Shown here piece by piece: positions 9,084 through 17,957 of a DNA stretch of 64,000 nucleotides. The first letter of the stretch is position 1. The number at the start of each line of letters is the position of its first letter. This DNA comes from Bacteroidales bacterium (GTDB lineage Bacteria > Bacteroidota > Bacteroidia > Bacteroidales > UBA932): the NCBI GenBank assembly GCA_017630155.1, contig JAGBVU010000006.1, forward strand, positions 47,979-111,978. Reading direction: 5' to 3'. The notes below the pieces were generated by a model. That model was not told the DNA's origin. It saw only the letters and a list, made by a program, of their open reading frames with translations, and searched no databases. A program made the position numbers and the translations under genes.

Positions 9084-9807
9084 TTGAAAATCTTCTCAAT
9101 CTCGAGTTTAGTCTGGCCTCCTCCTCGTCAGTCTCCTCTGCCGGGGATGGAGCGGGTCTCTCCAGAATTTTTTCAGGTTCTTTCTTTATTTGTACACTTT
9201 TGATTCCCTGTACCAGCCGGATGGTATCCTGTCTCTCCTCTTTGAGTTTTATCATTGGTATACGGTCGTACAGCCCCGGGATGGAGTCATACAGGAAGTA
9301 TGCCGAACTGATATGGTTCAGAATGGTGGAATCTATTGTGGGTGATGTTACCTCCAGTGTGTCGGGTTTGAAGAAGATGAGTCTCAGAGCTCTGTAGTGC
9401 CCGTTCCCTTTGAAATTGTCGTCTCCATAAATGTCAAGTGAGTCAAGCAGCTTCCACTTCTTGTTTTTCTCTTTGGTCTGTGAGATGATCTCCTCTAGAT
9501 AATCCCTCCTCTGTTTTACCTTTGTCTCTGTCATCTTGAAAATCTTGGTAAGCTCTTCAGGCTTGTGGAGGTAGTAGTCAACAGTGGCCCTGTATTCGTC
9601 AAAGGTGTAGCCGTGTTTCTCTATGATGGGGATATAAATCTGAACACTGTCTCCGAGCTTGAACTGGCTCATCGATTCCAGATACCTGTCAGCCATATAG
9701 AAATCGTAATATATGTCGGCCATTTTTCCTCTGGGGATGATGTCATTAGGTGTGCAGGCGACAACAAAAACGACAGATATCAGGAGTATATATAATGTTC
9801 TTTTCAT
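9064..9807 (-). CDS. DUF4296 domain lipoprotein
   Basis: 247 aa. The signal peptide ends in lipobox VVAC (Cys18), so it is probably a periplasmic lipoprotein. The following IIPRGKMADIYYDFYMADRYLE is the hallmark of DUF4296, a Bacteroidetes family of unknown function. The C-terminal third is low-complexity, charged and Glu-rich (PAPSPAEETDEEEARL). It is the first gene of the six-gene minus-strand run, 20 bp downstream of a good promoter. Confidence 0.85.
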   Translation of the reverse strand: MKRTLYILLISVVFVVACTPNDIIPRGKMADIYYDFYMADRYLESMSQFKLGDSVQIYIPIIEKHGYTFDEYRATVDYYLHKPEELTKIFKMTETKVKQRRDYLEEIISQTKEKNKKWKLLDSLDIYGDDNFKGNGHYRALRLIFFKPDTLEVTSPTIDSTILNHISSAYFLYDSIPGLYDRIPMIKLKEERQDTIRLVQGIKSVQIKKEPEKILERPAPSPAEETDEEEARLNSRLRRFSNDRSDE

Positions 9808-9827
9808 TACACTTTATCTTGGTACCG

Positions 9828-9835
9828 CAAAGTTA
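9828..9835 (-). promoter_or_regulatory. -7 box for the DUF4296-to-deoC operon
   Basis: Reads TAACTTTG on the minus strand, an exact TAnnTTTG match, 20 bp upstream of the DUF4296 ATG. It lies back to back with the plus-strand box at 9847. Confidence 0.7.
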
Positions 9836-9846
9836 ATTTTTATTCG

Positions 9847-9854
9847 TATTTTTG
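9847..9854 (+). promoter_or_regulatory. -7 box for the deacetylase-purD operon
   Basis: TATTTTTG, an exact TAnnTTTG match, 20 bp upstream of the ATG at 9875. Confidence 0.68.
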
Positions 9855-9874
9855 CCAATCACAATTGAAGAGAA

Positions 9875-10486
9875 ATGTTGTTCAGACCACCTGTGCTGTT
9901 GAAAAAAATCTACCCCTCTTTCATCTGGAGGTTTCCTTCAGATGGGGAGAGTTTCTTTTTGACATTTGACGATGGTCCCACACCTGATGTGACCCCCTGG
10001 GTACTTGACAGACTGGATGAATATGGGGCAAAGGCCACATTTTTCTGTCTTGGGAAAAATGTGGATATGTATCCGGATATATATCAGGAGGTTCTTAGAA
10101 GAGGACACAGTGTGGGAAACCATACCTACAGCCATCAGAAAGGGTGGGGAATGCCAGCCACAGACTATGTCATAGATATAGATACGGCGGCAGATCTTAT
10201 AGATTCAAATCTCTTCAGACCACCATACTTCAGGATTACAAGGCTTCAGGAGAGACTTGTTAGTGAGAAGTACAAAAATGTGATGTGGAGTATCCTGGCG
10301 CGTGACTACAACAGGTCGCTCTCTTCCAGACAATGCGCGAAGAATGTCATCCCACACATAGGCTCTGGTGAGATAGCGGTGATGCATGATTCGGTAAAGT
10401 GCTTCGAGAGGGTGGAGAGTGCACTGCCATGGATTCTTGATGAGGTGTATAAAAAGAATTTAAAATGTAAATCTATAATATTATGA
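9875..10486 (+). CDS. Polysaccharide deacetylase (NodB domain)
   Basis: 203 aa, a single NodB-homology (CE4) domain with no signal peptide. Metal-site motif 1 TFDDGPTPD (Asp-Asp), motif 2 HSVGNHTYSH (HxxxH), motif 3 LFRPPYFR and a late MHDS. Such enzymes remove N-acetyl groups from peptidoglycan, chitin-like or cell-wall glycans; the substrate here is unknown. The stop overlaps the purD start by 4 bp (ATGA), so the two are translationally coupled. Confidence 0.9.
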   Translation: MLFRPPVLLKKIYPSFIWRFPSDGESFFLTFDDGPTPDVTPWVLDRLDEYGAKATFFCLGKNVDMYPDIYQEVLRRGHSVGNHTYSHQKGWGMPATDYVIDIDTAADLIDSNLFRPPYFRITRLQERLVSEKYKNVMWSILARDYNRSLSSRQCAKNVIPHIGSGEIAVMHDSVKCFERVESALPWILDEVYKKNLKCKSIIL

Positions 10487-11763
10487 CAAAGATCAATGTA
10501 TTGGTTCTTGGCTCAGGTGGCCGCGAACACGCCCTATCCTGGAAAATAGCACAAAGTGACAAACTCGGCAAATTGTATTGCCTTCCAGGTAATCCTGGAA
10601 CTGCGGAGGTGGCAGAGAATATTGCCGGCAGTGCCACAGATTTTGCAAAGGTAAAAGAGGTGGTCCTTGAGAAAGGGATCAATATGGTGGTTGTGGGACC
10701 TGAAGAGCCACTAGTAAAGGGTATCTGTGATTACTTTGCTGCAGATAAGGAGCTTAAGGATGTTATGTTTATCGGTCCTGACAAGTTGGGTGCTACCCTT
10801 GAAGGATCAAAGGATTTTGCCAAAGAGTTTATGGTGAAAAATGGTGTCCCTACAGCCAGATATGAGTCATTTGGTAAAGGTGATGAGGAGAGGGCCCGTG
10901 AATTCATGAAGGGGCTTACCCCTCCGTATGTCCTTAAAGCTGACGGTCTGGCTGCCGGTAAAGGGGTTCTTATCATTGATGACTTGGATGAGGCTATGGC
11001 TGAATTGGAGCAGATGTTCAGCGGCAAATTTGGAGATGCAGGCAATACAGTGGTCATTGAGCAGTTCCTTAAAGGTATCGAGGCATCATGCTTTGTATTG
11101 ACCGATAGTAAGGATTATCTCCTTTTGCCTGAGGCTAAGGACTATAAAAGGATAGGTGAGGGGGACAAAGGACTTAATACCGGAGGTATGGGTGCAGTGT
11201 CACCTGTCCCATTCTATACTGAAGAGTTCAAATCGAAAGTGGAGGAGAGGATAGTGAAGCCTACTATCAAAGGTTTGGCTGAGATAGGGGCAAAATACTG
11301 CGGTTTCATCTTTATCGGTCTTATGAATTGTGGTGGTGATCCATACGTAATCGAATACAATGTGAGGATGGGTGACCCTGAGACAGAGGCAGTGATGACC
11401 CGTATCGACAGCGATTTCCTTGGTCATCTTGTGGCTGCAGCCAAAGGTGAACTTGCTTCTGAAAAGATGGTATATTCACCCAAGACAGCACTCACCTGTG
11501 TGCAAGTCTCTGGAGGCTATCCTGAGGGTTATGCCAAAGGGTATGAGATCTGCGGTCTTGATGATGTTAAGGAAGCAATAGTATTCCATGCAGGTACATC
11601 TGTGAAAGATGGTAAAGTGGTAACATCTGGAGGACGTGTTCTGGCCATTACTGCACTTGGTGAGACCATCCCTGCTACACGTGAAAAACTATTCACCGAG
11701 GTGGCAAAAGTAACCTACACCGACAAATACTTCCGCAGCGACATCGGTCTGGATGTGATGTAG
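10483..11763 (+). CDS. purD: Phosphoribosylamine--glycine ligase (GARS)
   Basis: Second step of purine synthesis: ATP-dependent joining of phosphoribosylamine and glycine. 426 aa, full length. N-terminal VLGSGGREHALSWKIA, ATP-grasp core with PYVLKADGLAAGKGV, GLNTGGMGAVSP and YNVRMGDPETEAVMTR, then the C-terminal GARS domain. A terminator follows within 20 bp. purM lies at 16776, also on the plus strand, but not in the same operon. Confidence 0.97.
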   Translation: MTKINVLVLGSGGREHALSWKIAQSDKLGKLYCLPGNPGTAEVAENIAGSATDFAKVKEVVLEKGINMVVVGPEEPLVKGICDYFAADKELKDVMFIGPDKLGATLEGSKDFAKEFMVKNGVPTARYESFGKGDEERAREFMKGLTPPYVLKADGLAAGKGVLIIDDLDEAMAELEQMFSGKFGDAGNTVVIEQFLKGIEASCFVLTDSKDYLLLPEAKDYKRIGEGDKGLNTGGMGAVSPVPFYTEEFKSKVEERIVKPTIKGLAEIGAKYCGFIFIGLMNCGGDPYVIEYNVRMGDPETEAVMTRIDSDFLGHLVAAAKGELASEKMVYSPKTALTCVQVSGGYPEGYAKGYEICGLDDVKEAIVFHAGTSVKDGKVVTSGGRVLAITALGETIPATREKLFTEVAKVTYTDKYFRSDIGLDVM

Positions 11764-11782
11764 AGGAATGTTAGGAAATAAA

Positions 11783-11815
11783 AAAGCCCGGCGGGTGACC
11801 GTCGGGCTTTGTTTT
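11783..11815. terminator. Terminator after purD / convergent aminotransferase gene
   Basis: AAAGCCCGGCGG pairs with CCGTCGGGCTTT (one G-U) around GTGA, followed by a T-rich tract and preceded by an A run, so it can act on both strands. Confidence 0.85.
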
Positions 11816-11835
11816 GTATATTCCTATAGAAGATA

Positions 11836-13035
11836 TTAGATAGTTCTGCCAGGATATTGTTTAAGAGCTACCTCCAAACATTTCATAGCTGCTACCAAGT
11901 CTTCCTCTTTAAGAACGTAAGCGATACGAACCTGGTTTACACCCATGCCTTTGGTTGCGTAGAAACCTTCAGCTGGAGCTACCATTACAGTTTGTCCTTC
12001 GTATGAGAACTCTTCAAGTAGCCATTGTGCAAATTTGTCAGCGTTGTCAACTGGAAGCTCAACTACTGCGTAGAAAGCACCCTGTGGGTTAGGGCATTTA
12101 ACGCCTTCCATTTTGTTAAGAGCCTCTAGCATAACATCTCTTCTGTGCATGTACTCTTTCTTAACCATATCGAAGTATGATTGAGGAGTGTCAAGTGCAC
12201 CTTCAGAAGCGATCTGACCGTATGCAGGTGAGCAAAGACGAGCCTGAGCAAATTTAAGAACACCTTTCATTACCTCTTTGTTCTTTGATACGATGCAACC
12301 GATTCTTACACCGCAAAGAGAGTATCTCTTAGATACAGAGTCGATAAGGATAACGTTCTCCTCAAGACCAGGAAGGTGCATGCAAGAGTAGTGAGGCTCT
12401 TCAGTGTAGCAGAACTCACGGTATACCTCGTCAGAGTAGATGTATAGACCGTGTTTTTTAGCTACTTCACCAAGTTTCTCAATAGACTCTTTAGTGTAAA
12501 GTACACCTGTAGGGTTTGCAGGGTTGCAAAGGATGATACCTTTGGTTTTAGGGGTGATCTTCTTCTCGAACTCTTCTACTGAAGGAAGTGCGAAACCAGT
12601 CTCAATGGTAGTGGTAATAGGAACCAATTTAACATCATTCTGAAGAGCGAATGAGTTGTAGTTGGTGTAGAAAGGCTCCATTACGATAACCTCATCATCA
12701 GGGTCACAAGTAACAGCAAGTGCAATCTGAAGAGCCTCGCTACCACCGGTGGTGATGTTGATGTCGGTGTAATCTACATTGATATTGATGTTCTGGTAGT
12801 ATTTTGCAAGACCTTTTCTGTAAGACTCGATACCTGCAGAGTTAGGGTATTCTACCAAAGTAAGTTTGTTCAACTTAACTGCATCAAGTGCCTGGTCTGG
12901 AGAGATGATATCTGGCTGACCAATGTTAAGGTGATAAACTTTAGTACCACGTTTTTTTGCTTCATCAGCGAAAGGAACTAGCTTTCTGATAGGAGAAGCA
13001 GGCATCTTTTGTGCCTTTTGTGAAAGTGTTAGCAT
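11836..13035 (-). CDS. PLP-dependent aminotransferase class I/II
   Basis: 399 aa, fold-type I aminotransferase near AspC. Motifs: YHLNIGQPDI, NPANPTGVLYTKE, the PLP-anchoring Asp/Tyr in YIYSDEVYREF, the Schiff-base Lys in SVSKRYSLCG, and an Arg-containing RIAYV near the C-terminus. The substrate is probably aspartate or another amino acid with 2-oxoglutarate; sequence alone does not decide. Start ATG at 13035 is 25 bp after the PBP4 stop, so the two may be co-transcribed. Confidence 0.9.
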   Translation of the reverse strand: MLTLSQKAQKMPASPIRKLVPFADEAKKRGTKVYHLNIGQPDIISPDQALDAVKLNKLTLVEYPNSAGIESYRKGLAKYYQNININVDYTDINITTGGSEALQIALAVTCDPDDEVIVMEPFYTNYNSFALQNDVKLVPITTTIETGFALPSVEEFEKKITPKTKGIILCNPANPTGVLYTKESIEKLGEVAKKHGLYIYSDEVYREFCYTEEPHYSCMHLPGLEENVILIDSVSKRYSLCGVRIGCIVSKNKEVMKGVLKFAQARLCSPAYGQIASEGALDTPQSYFDMVKKEYMHRRDVMLEALNKMEGVKCPNPQGAFYAVVELPVDNADKFAQWLLEEFSYEGQTVMVAPAEGFYATKGMGVNQVRIAYVLKEEDLVAAMKCLEVALKQYPGRTI

Positions 13036-13060
13036 TTCGATATTTAATTAAAAAATTGTG

Positions 13061-14518
13061 TTATTTCTTTTTACCCGCATATACGGATAGTTCTTTCATA
13101 AAACCTTCAATCTGTGATTGCATTTTGGATGTGGTGCCGTTGTTGACCAAAATGGCAAATCTGATAGGACCCTGCGCGCTGATTACATATCCAGCGTAGC
13201 ATTTTACACAAGAGAGTGAGCCGCTCTTGGCGTAGATGCGATCTTTTACCTCTTGTGGTTCATCTTTCAATACCCTCCTCAAAGTGCCTCGGTCTTCACC
13301 AGGCTGAGGGAAACTCTCCAAAAACTCTGCAAATGTATCACTTTTCGTCATCATTTGATAATATTTGGTGAAAAATCTTGGAGATACGTAATTTTCTCTT
13401 GAAAGACCGCTTCCATCATCTTGAGTGTAACCTACAAGTGACAGACCCTGGCTTTCGAAGTATCTGTTTACAGCCACCCTTGCAGAGTCGTATGAGCCTA
13501 CGCCGGTAACCTCTTTACCAATGGTTTTCAGAAGGTTCTCTGCGAAGAGGTTGTTGCTTACAAGGTTGGTCTCAGAGATGATGTCGATAAGTGATGGAGA
13601 GTATGTGGTGGCGATAATCTGAGCTTCTGCCACGCACTCCATAAGTTTAGCATCTTTGATGGCAGTGTGGCACTCCATGCCGTTTTTGATGAGATATTTT
13701 TCAAACTCTTTTGCACAGCCCAGCTGAGGGTGTTTGGTAGAGAATGTAGGGGTAGCCTCTTCTCTGTCGATAGGGAGATTGCCGTGAAGTTCAGAGTCGG
13801 TAGTGATGTCTTGAGTGTAGTACCATGATCTGTATCTCGATCCGGCTTCACCTGTGGTCATTTCGATTTTTACCCTTAGTCCGGGTATCTCAGGGTAAGT
13901 GGATTTGATTACTGCAGGTTTTCCGAGAGAGTCGCCAGGGGCGAGGAAGAACTGCTGTGTGTTTTCCACGAAGCATAGACCGGAAGCACCGCAGCCATAA
14001 GTCTCAGGGATATTGCCCCAAGTCCAGCTGTCTGGAATCATCTCATCTGTAAGATATGTGTCGTCAGCGATGATAGAACCATTGATCACTTTGATGCCCA
14101 GGTCATCGATAGCTTTTTTCCACTCTGCAAAAATGTCTTCGATGGGGTAGGCAAGTGGTGCGTCAGAGCCAAGTGTGGGGTCACCACCACCGATAATATG
14201 GATATTTCCGTTGAGTACTGAGTCCACTATCTCACCGCTATATCCGATTTTGGTCTCGAAGCGAAAATCTTCTCCCAGAAGCTGAAGGGCCGAACCGGTA
14301 GTGATGGTTTTCATGGTTGAGGCTGTAAGCATCGGAAGATCAGGGTTCCATTGTGCTACGCACTTACCTTTTGCATCCTCAGCATAGATGCCCACGATGG
14401 CATTCTGGAAGAGTGAGTCTTTCTGAAGTACTTTTTTGACATATTTCTGAACATTGTTGTTCTGGGCCATAGCACCAAGCGGTGCCAATAGCAGTGCTAA
14501 AAAGAGTATTTTTTTCAT
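13061..14518 (-). CDS. dacB: D-alanyl-D-alanine carboxypeptidase/endopeptidase (PBP4 family)
   Basis: 485 aa periplasmic class C penicillin-binding protein that trims and cuts peptidoglycan cross-links. Signal peptide MKKILFLALLLAPLGAMAQ. Serine-hydrolase triad of motifs: SxxK as STMK (near residue 87), SxN as SNN in VSNNLFAENLL, and KTG replaced by the accepted variant KSG in YAKSGSLS. A long insert between SxxK and SxN is characteristic of PBP4. Start is 38 bp from a divergent glutamine-synthetase promoter. Confidence 0.93.
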   Translation of the reverse strand: MKKILFLALLLAPLGAMAQNNNVQKYVKKVLQKDSLFQNAIVGIYAEDAKGKCVAQWNPDLPMLTASTMKTITTGSALQLLGEDFRFETKIGYSGEIVDSVLNGNIHIIGGGDPTLGSDAPLAYPIEDIFAEWKKAIDDLGIKVINGSIIADDTYLTDEMIPDSWTWGNIPETYGCGASGLCFVENTQQFFLAPGDSLGKPAVIKSTYPEIPGLRVKIEMTTGEAGSRYRSWYYTQDITTDSELHGNLPIDREEATPTFSTKHPQLGCAKEFEKYLIKNGMECHTAIKDAKLMECVAEAQIIATTYSPSLIDIISETNLVSNNLFAENLLKTIGKEVTGVGSYDSARVAVNRYFESQGLSLVGYTQDDGSGLSRENYVSPRFFTKYYQMMTKSDTFAEFLESFPQPGEDRGTLRRVLKDEPQEVKDRIYAKSGSLSCVKCYAGYVISAQGPIRFAILVNNGTTSKMQSQIEGFMKELSVYAGKKK

Positions 14519-14555
14519 AGGTTCAATTAAATGCTAATTATCCACAAAATTAAAT

Positions 14556-14563
14556 TAAATTTG
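14556..14563 (+). promoter_or_regulatory. -7 box for glutamine synthetase III
   Basis: TAAATTTG, an exact TAnnTTTG match, 21 bp before the ATG at 14585. No convincing -33 TTTG is visible. Confidence 0.6.
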
Positions 14564-14584
14564 CACGATATAAAAGAATTTGAG

Positions 14585-16771
14585 ATGAGTATTTTCAGAA
14601 GAAGCGCATTGGAGGAGTTTTCTGCGCACAAAGCTCAGAGATTTTATCAGGAGGAGAGGCCTGTATCTGAGTTCTTCGGACAGAACGTGTTCGATGACCA
14701 GAAAATGAAAAAATATCTCACCCCCAAGGCTTATCACGCTGTGGCAGCATCCATACAAGATGGTTCCAAAATTGACAGGACCATTGCAGATGAGGTGGCT
14801 GATGGTATGAAAGCGTGGGCAGTGGAGATGGGTGCCACACATTATACTCACTGGTTTTCACCACTTACAGATTCGACAGCGGAGAAGCACGAGGCTTTTG
14901 TCGACATAGACAAAGACGGTCAGATTTTCGAGAACTTCAAGGGTGATGCCCTGGTTCAGCAGGAGCCTGATGCTTCAAGTTTCCCAAGTGGAGGTCTACG
15001 CAATACCTTCGAGGCCCGTGGCTATACAGCCTGGGACCCCTCTTCTCCAGCCTTTATTATAGATCAGACCCTTTGTATCCCTACCGTATTTGTATCTTAT
15101 ATGGGAGAGGCCTTGGATATGAAGATTCCTCATTTGAAATCTCTTCAGACCGTAGAGAAGGCATCTTTGGGGGTTCTGGAACTTTTCGGGGATGAAGCCA
15201 AAAGGGTAAATGTGATGCTCGGCCTTGAGCAGGAGTATTTCCTGGTGGATGATGCTCTTTTTAGGGCAAGGCCTGATCTTCAGATCTGCAACAGAACACT
15301 TATCGGACATACTGCCGCCAAGGACCAGCAGCTTGAGGACCACTATTTCGGGGCAATCCCCTCAAGGGTAATGGCCTTTATGAAGGACTTTGAGACTGAG
15401 GCATACAAACTCGGAATTCTACTGAAAACACGCCACAATGAGGTGGCTCCAAACCAATATGAGTGCGCTCCATACTATTCGGAGGCAAACCTAGCCATTG
15501 ACCATAACCTCAAACTGATGATTGTGATGCGCAAGATCGCGCAGAAGCACCATCTGGAGGTCCTTTTCCATGAAAAACCCTTTGACGGGGTTAATGGCTC
15601 CGGCAAGCACTGCAACTGGTCGGTGGTGACAGACAAGGGGAAAAATCTCCTCTCACCAGGCAAGACCCCGGGTACCAACCTGCAGTTCCTCAGCTTCTTT
15701 ACATCTATCATCCGTGCAGCATACGAGCACCATTACCTTTTGATGGCAAGTATTGCCTCGCTCAATAACTCGCACCGCCTTGGCGGGCACGAGGCACCAC
15801 CTGCGGTAATGTCTGTTTTTATTGGCAGCACACTTGACAGATTGCTCAACTCAATAGAGAATATGGAGAATACTGCAGATTTCTTCAATGACAAGAGCAA
15901 CGCCCTTGATATTGCTAAGAAAATTCCAGAGATTCTCCCTGACAATACAGACAGGAACCGTACATCGCCATTTGCCTTTACCGGCAACAGGTTTGAGTTC
16001 AGGGCTGTGGGGTCATCGGTCAATGTGGCATCTGCTGCATATGTTCTCAATGCGGCCATTGCACAGCAGCTCTTCAGATTCAGAGAGCTGGTTGATGGAC
16101 ATATCGCTGAAGGGGTGGAGAAGAATGAGGCCATCATAAAAGTTATAAGACAATTCATTATAGAGTCTAAAAATATAAGGTTTGAAGGGAACGGATATAG
16201 CGAGGAGTGGCGTAAGGAGGCTGCTGCCAGAGGGCTGAAAGGGCTTGAAAGTGTCCCTGAGGCCTATAAAGCTTTCCTTGAAGAGAAGGCTGTGAAACTG
16301 TTCGACAGTATGCATATCCTTTCACCTCGCGAGGTGGAGGCGAGGTATGAGGTGATGAATGAGACTTACACCAAAAAACTGCAGATAGAGGCGAGGGTTA
16401 TGGGTGATCTTGTCATCAATCACGTTATCCCTACCGCCATCAAGTTCCAGAATACCCTCATAGAGAATGTAAAAGGTATCAAGGAGTTGTATGGGGATGA
16501 TGTGTATAGGGAGATGTGCGGTCAGCAGATGAAGATGATAGGGAAGATCTCCGGATATATAGAGTCGCTGAGGGTATATGTGCATGAGATGATTGAAGCC
16601 CGCAAGAAGGCTAATGTAATAGAAGATTTTGCCCAGAAGGCAGAGGTCTACACATCTACAGTTCTCCCTTATCTGGAGAAGATCCGAGAGAAATCGGACA
16701 AACTTGAGATGATAGTGGACGACGAATTGTGGCCGTTGCCAAAATATAGAGAATTATTGCTGTTAAAATAG
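14585..16771 (+). CDS. glnN: Glutamine synthetase type III
   Basis: ATP-dependent synthesis of glutamine from glutamate and ammonium; GSIII is the main form in Bacteroidales. I place the start at 14585 (protein MSIFRRSALEEF), giving 728 aa, the family norm; the in-frame ATG at 14531 precedes the promoter box. Visible: THYTHWFSPLTD, GLEQEYFLVD (metal site), NQYECAPYYSE, NGSGKHCNWS (ATP/glutamate site), NRTSPFAFTGNRFEFRAVGSS, and the long C-terminal helical extension special to GSIII. purM follows 4 bp later. Confidence 0.97.
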   Translation: MSIFRRSALEEFSAHKAQRFYQEERPVSEFFGQNVFDDQKMKKYLTPKAYHAVAASIQDGSKIDRTIADEVADGMKAWAVEMGATHYTHWFSPLTDSTAEKHEAFVDIDKDGQIFENFKGDALVQQEPDASSFPSGGLRNTFEARGYTAWDPSSPAFIIDQTLCIPTVFVSYMGEALDMKIPHLKSLQTVEKASLGVLELFGDEAKRVNVMLGLEQEYFLVDDALFRARPDLQICNRTLIGHTAAKDQQLEDHYFGAIPSRVMAFMKDFETEAYKLGILLKTRHNEVAPNQYECAPYYSEANLAIDHNLKLMIVMRKIAQKHHLEVLFHEKPFDGVNGSGKHCNWSVVTDKGKNLLSPGKTPGTNLQFLSFFTSIIRAAYEHHYLLMASIASLNNSHRLGGHEAPPAVMSVFIGSTLDRLLNSIENMENTADFFNDKSNALDIAKKIPEILPDNTDRNRTSPFAFTGNRFEFRAVGSSVNVASAAYVLNAAIAQQLFRFRELVDGHIAEGVEKNEAIIKVIRQFIIESKNIRFEGNGYSEEWRKEAAARGLKGLESVPEAYKAFLEEKAVKLFDSMHILSPREVEARYEVMNETYTKKLQIEARVMGDLVINHVIPTAIKFQNTLIENVKGIKELYGDDVYREMCGQQMKMIGKISGYIESLRVYVHEMIEARKKANVIEDFAQKAEVYTSTVLPYLEKIREKSDKLEMIVDDELWPLPKYRELLLLK

Positions 16772-16775
16772 AGAT

Positions 16776-17951
16776 ATGGATACTACCAAAGGAAACAGAT
16801 ACGCTATGCGTGGCGTCTCTTCTGCCAAAGAAGATGTACACAATGCCATCAAGAATATTGACAAAGGGCTTTTCCCAAAAGCATTCTGCAAGATTGTTCC
16901 AGATTACCTGAGCGGTGATCCCGACTATTGTCTTGTAATGCATGCCGACGGAGCCGGTACAAAATCGTCCCTCGCCTATACATATTGGAAGGAGACAGGT
17001 GATATGTCTGTATGGAAAGGTATAGCACAGGATGCTATCGTCATGAATACAGATGACCTTCTGTGTGTGGGTGTGACCGACAATATTCTCCTGTCATCTA
17101 CAATCGGAAGAAACAAGAATCTCATCCCTGGAGAGGTAATCTCCGCAATAATATCGGGAACCCAGTCTTTCGTGGATACAATGAAAGAGCACGGCGTGGA
17201 TATGGTACTTACCGGAGGAGAGACTGCTGACGTGGGAGACCTTGTCAGGACTGTTATAGTGGACAGTACCGTGTGTGCGAGGATCAAACGCACAGATGTA
17301 ATTGACAATGCACGCATTGCTGCAGGTGATGTTATTGTCGCACTTGCTTCCTATGGCCAGGCAAATTATGAAGATGAATACAATGGCGGAATGGGAAGCA
17401 ATGGCCTTACCTCTGCCCGTCACGATGTTTTCTGTAAAGATGTGGCTCAGAAGTACCCTGAGAGCTTTGATGCACAGGTGCCATCTGAACTGGTATACTC
17501 AGGCTCAAAGAAACTTACAGAGGTGGAGCCAGAGACTGGGGTAACATATGGCAAGCTTGTCCTTTCTCCTACCAGAACATACGCACCAATCATCAAGAAG
17601 ATTTTTGACTTGCACCGTGCAGATATCCATGGTATGGTTCATTGCTCAGGTGGTGCCCAGACCAAGGTTCTCCACTTTGTGGACAACCTCAGGGTAATTA
17701 AGGATAACCTCTTCCCAGTGCCACCATTGTTCCGAACCATCAAGGAGGAGTCAGGGGCAGAGTGGAAAGAGATGTACAAGGTGTTCAATATGGGGCATAG
17801 AATGGAACTTTATGTGCCGGCTGAGATAGCCCAAAGCATTATAGAGATATCTGAATCATTCGGTGTGGAGGCCCGCATTCTCGGTAGAGTGGAGGAGTGT
17901 GACCACAAAGAGGTAATCATCAGAAGTGAATTCGGTGAATTTATATATTAG
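16776..17951 (+). CDS. purM: Phosphoribosylformylglycinamidine cyclo-ligase (AIR synthase)
   Basis: Fifth step of purine synthesis, closing the imidazole ring with ATP. 391 aa, somewhat longer than the E. coli enzyme and typical of the Bacteroidetes form. N-terminal MHADGAGTKSSLAY and the MNTDDLLCVGV metal/ATP segment, then TGGETADVGD, and in the C-terminal domain VHCSGGAQTKVLHFVDN and FNMGHRMELYV. It sits 4 bp behind glnN, so nitrogen assimilation and purine synthesis share a transcript. Confidence 0.93.
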   Translation: MDTTKGNRYAMRGVSSAKEDVHNAIKNIDKGLFPKAFCKIVPDYLSGDPDYCLVMHADGAGTKSSLAYTYWKETGDMSVWKGIAQDAIVMNTDDLLCVGVTDNILLSSTIGRNKNLIPGEVISAIISGTQSFVDTMKEHGVDMVLTGGETADVGDLVRTVIVDSTVCARIKRTDVIDNARIAAGDVIVALASYGQANYEDEYNGGMGSNGLTSARHDVFCKDVAQKYPESFDAQVPSELVYSGSKKLTEVEPETGVTYGKLVLSPTRTYAPIIKKIFDLHRADIHGMVHCSGGAQTKVLHFVDNLRVIKDNLFPVPPLFRTIKEESGAEWKEMYKVFNMGHRMELYVPAEIAQSIIEISESFGVEARILGRVEECDHKEVIIRSEFGEFIY

Positions 17952-17957
17952 TCAATT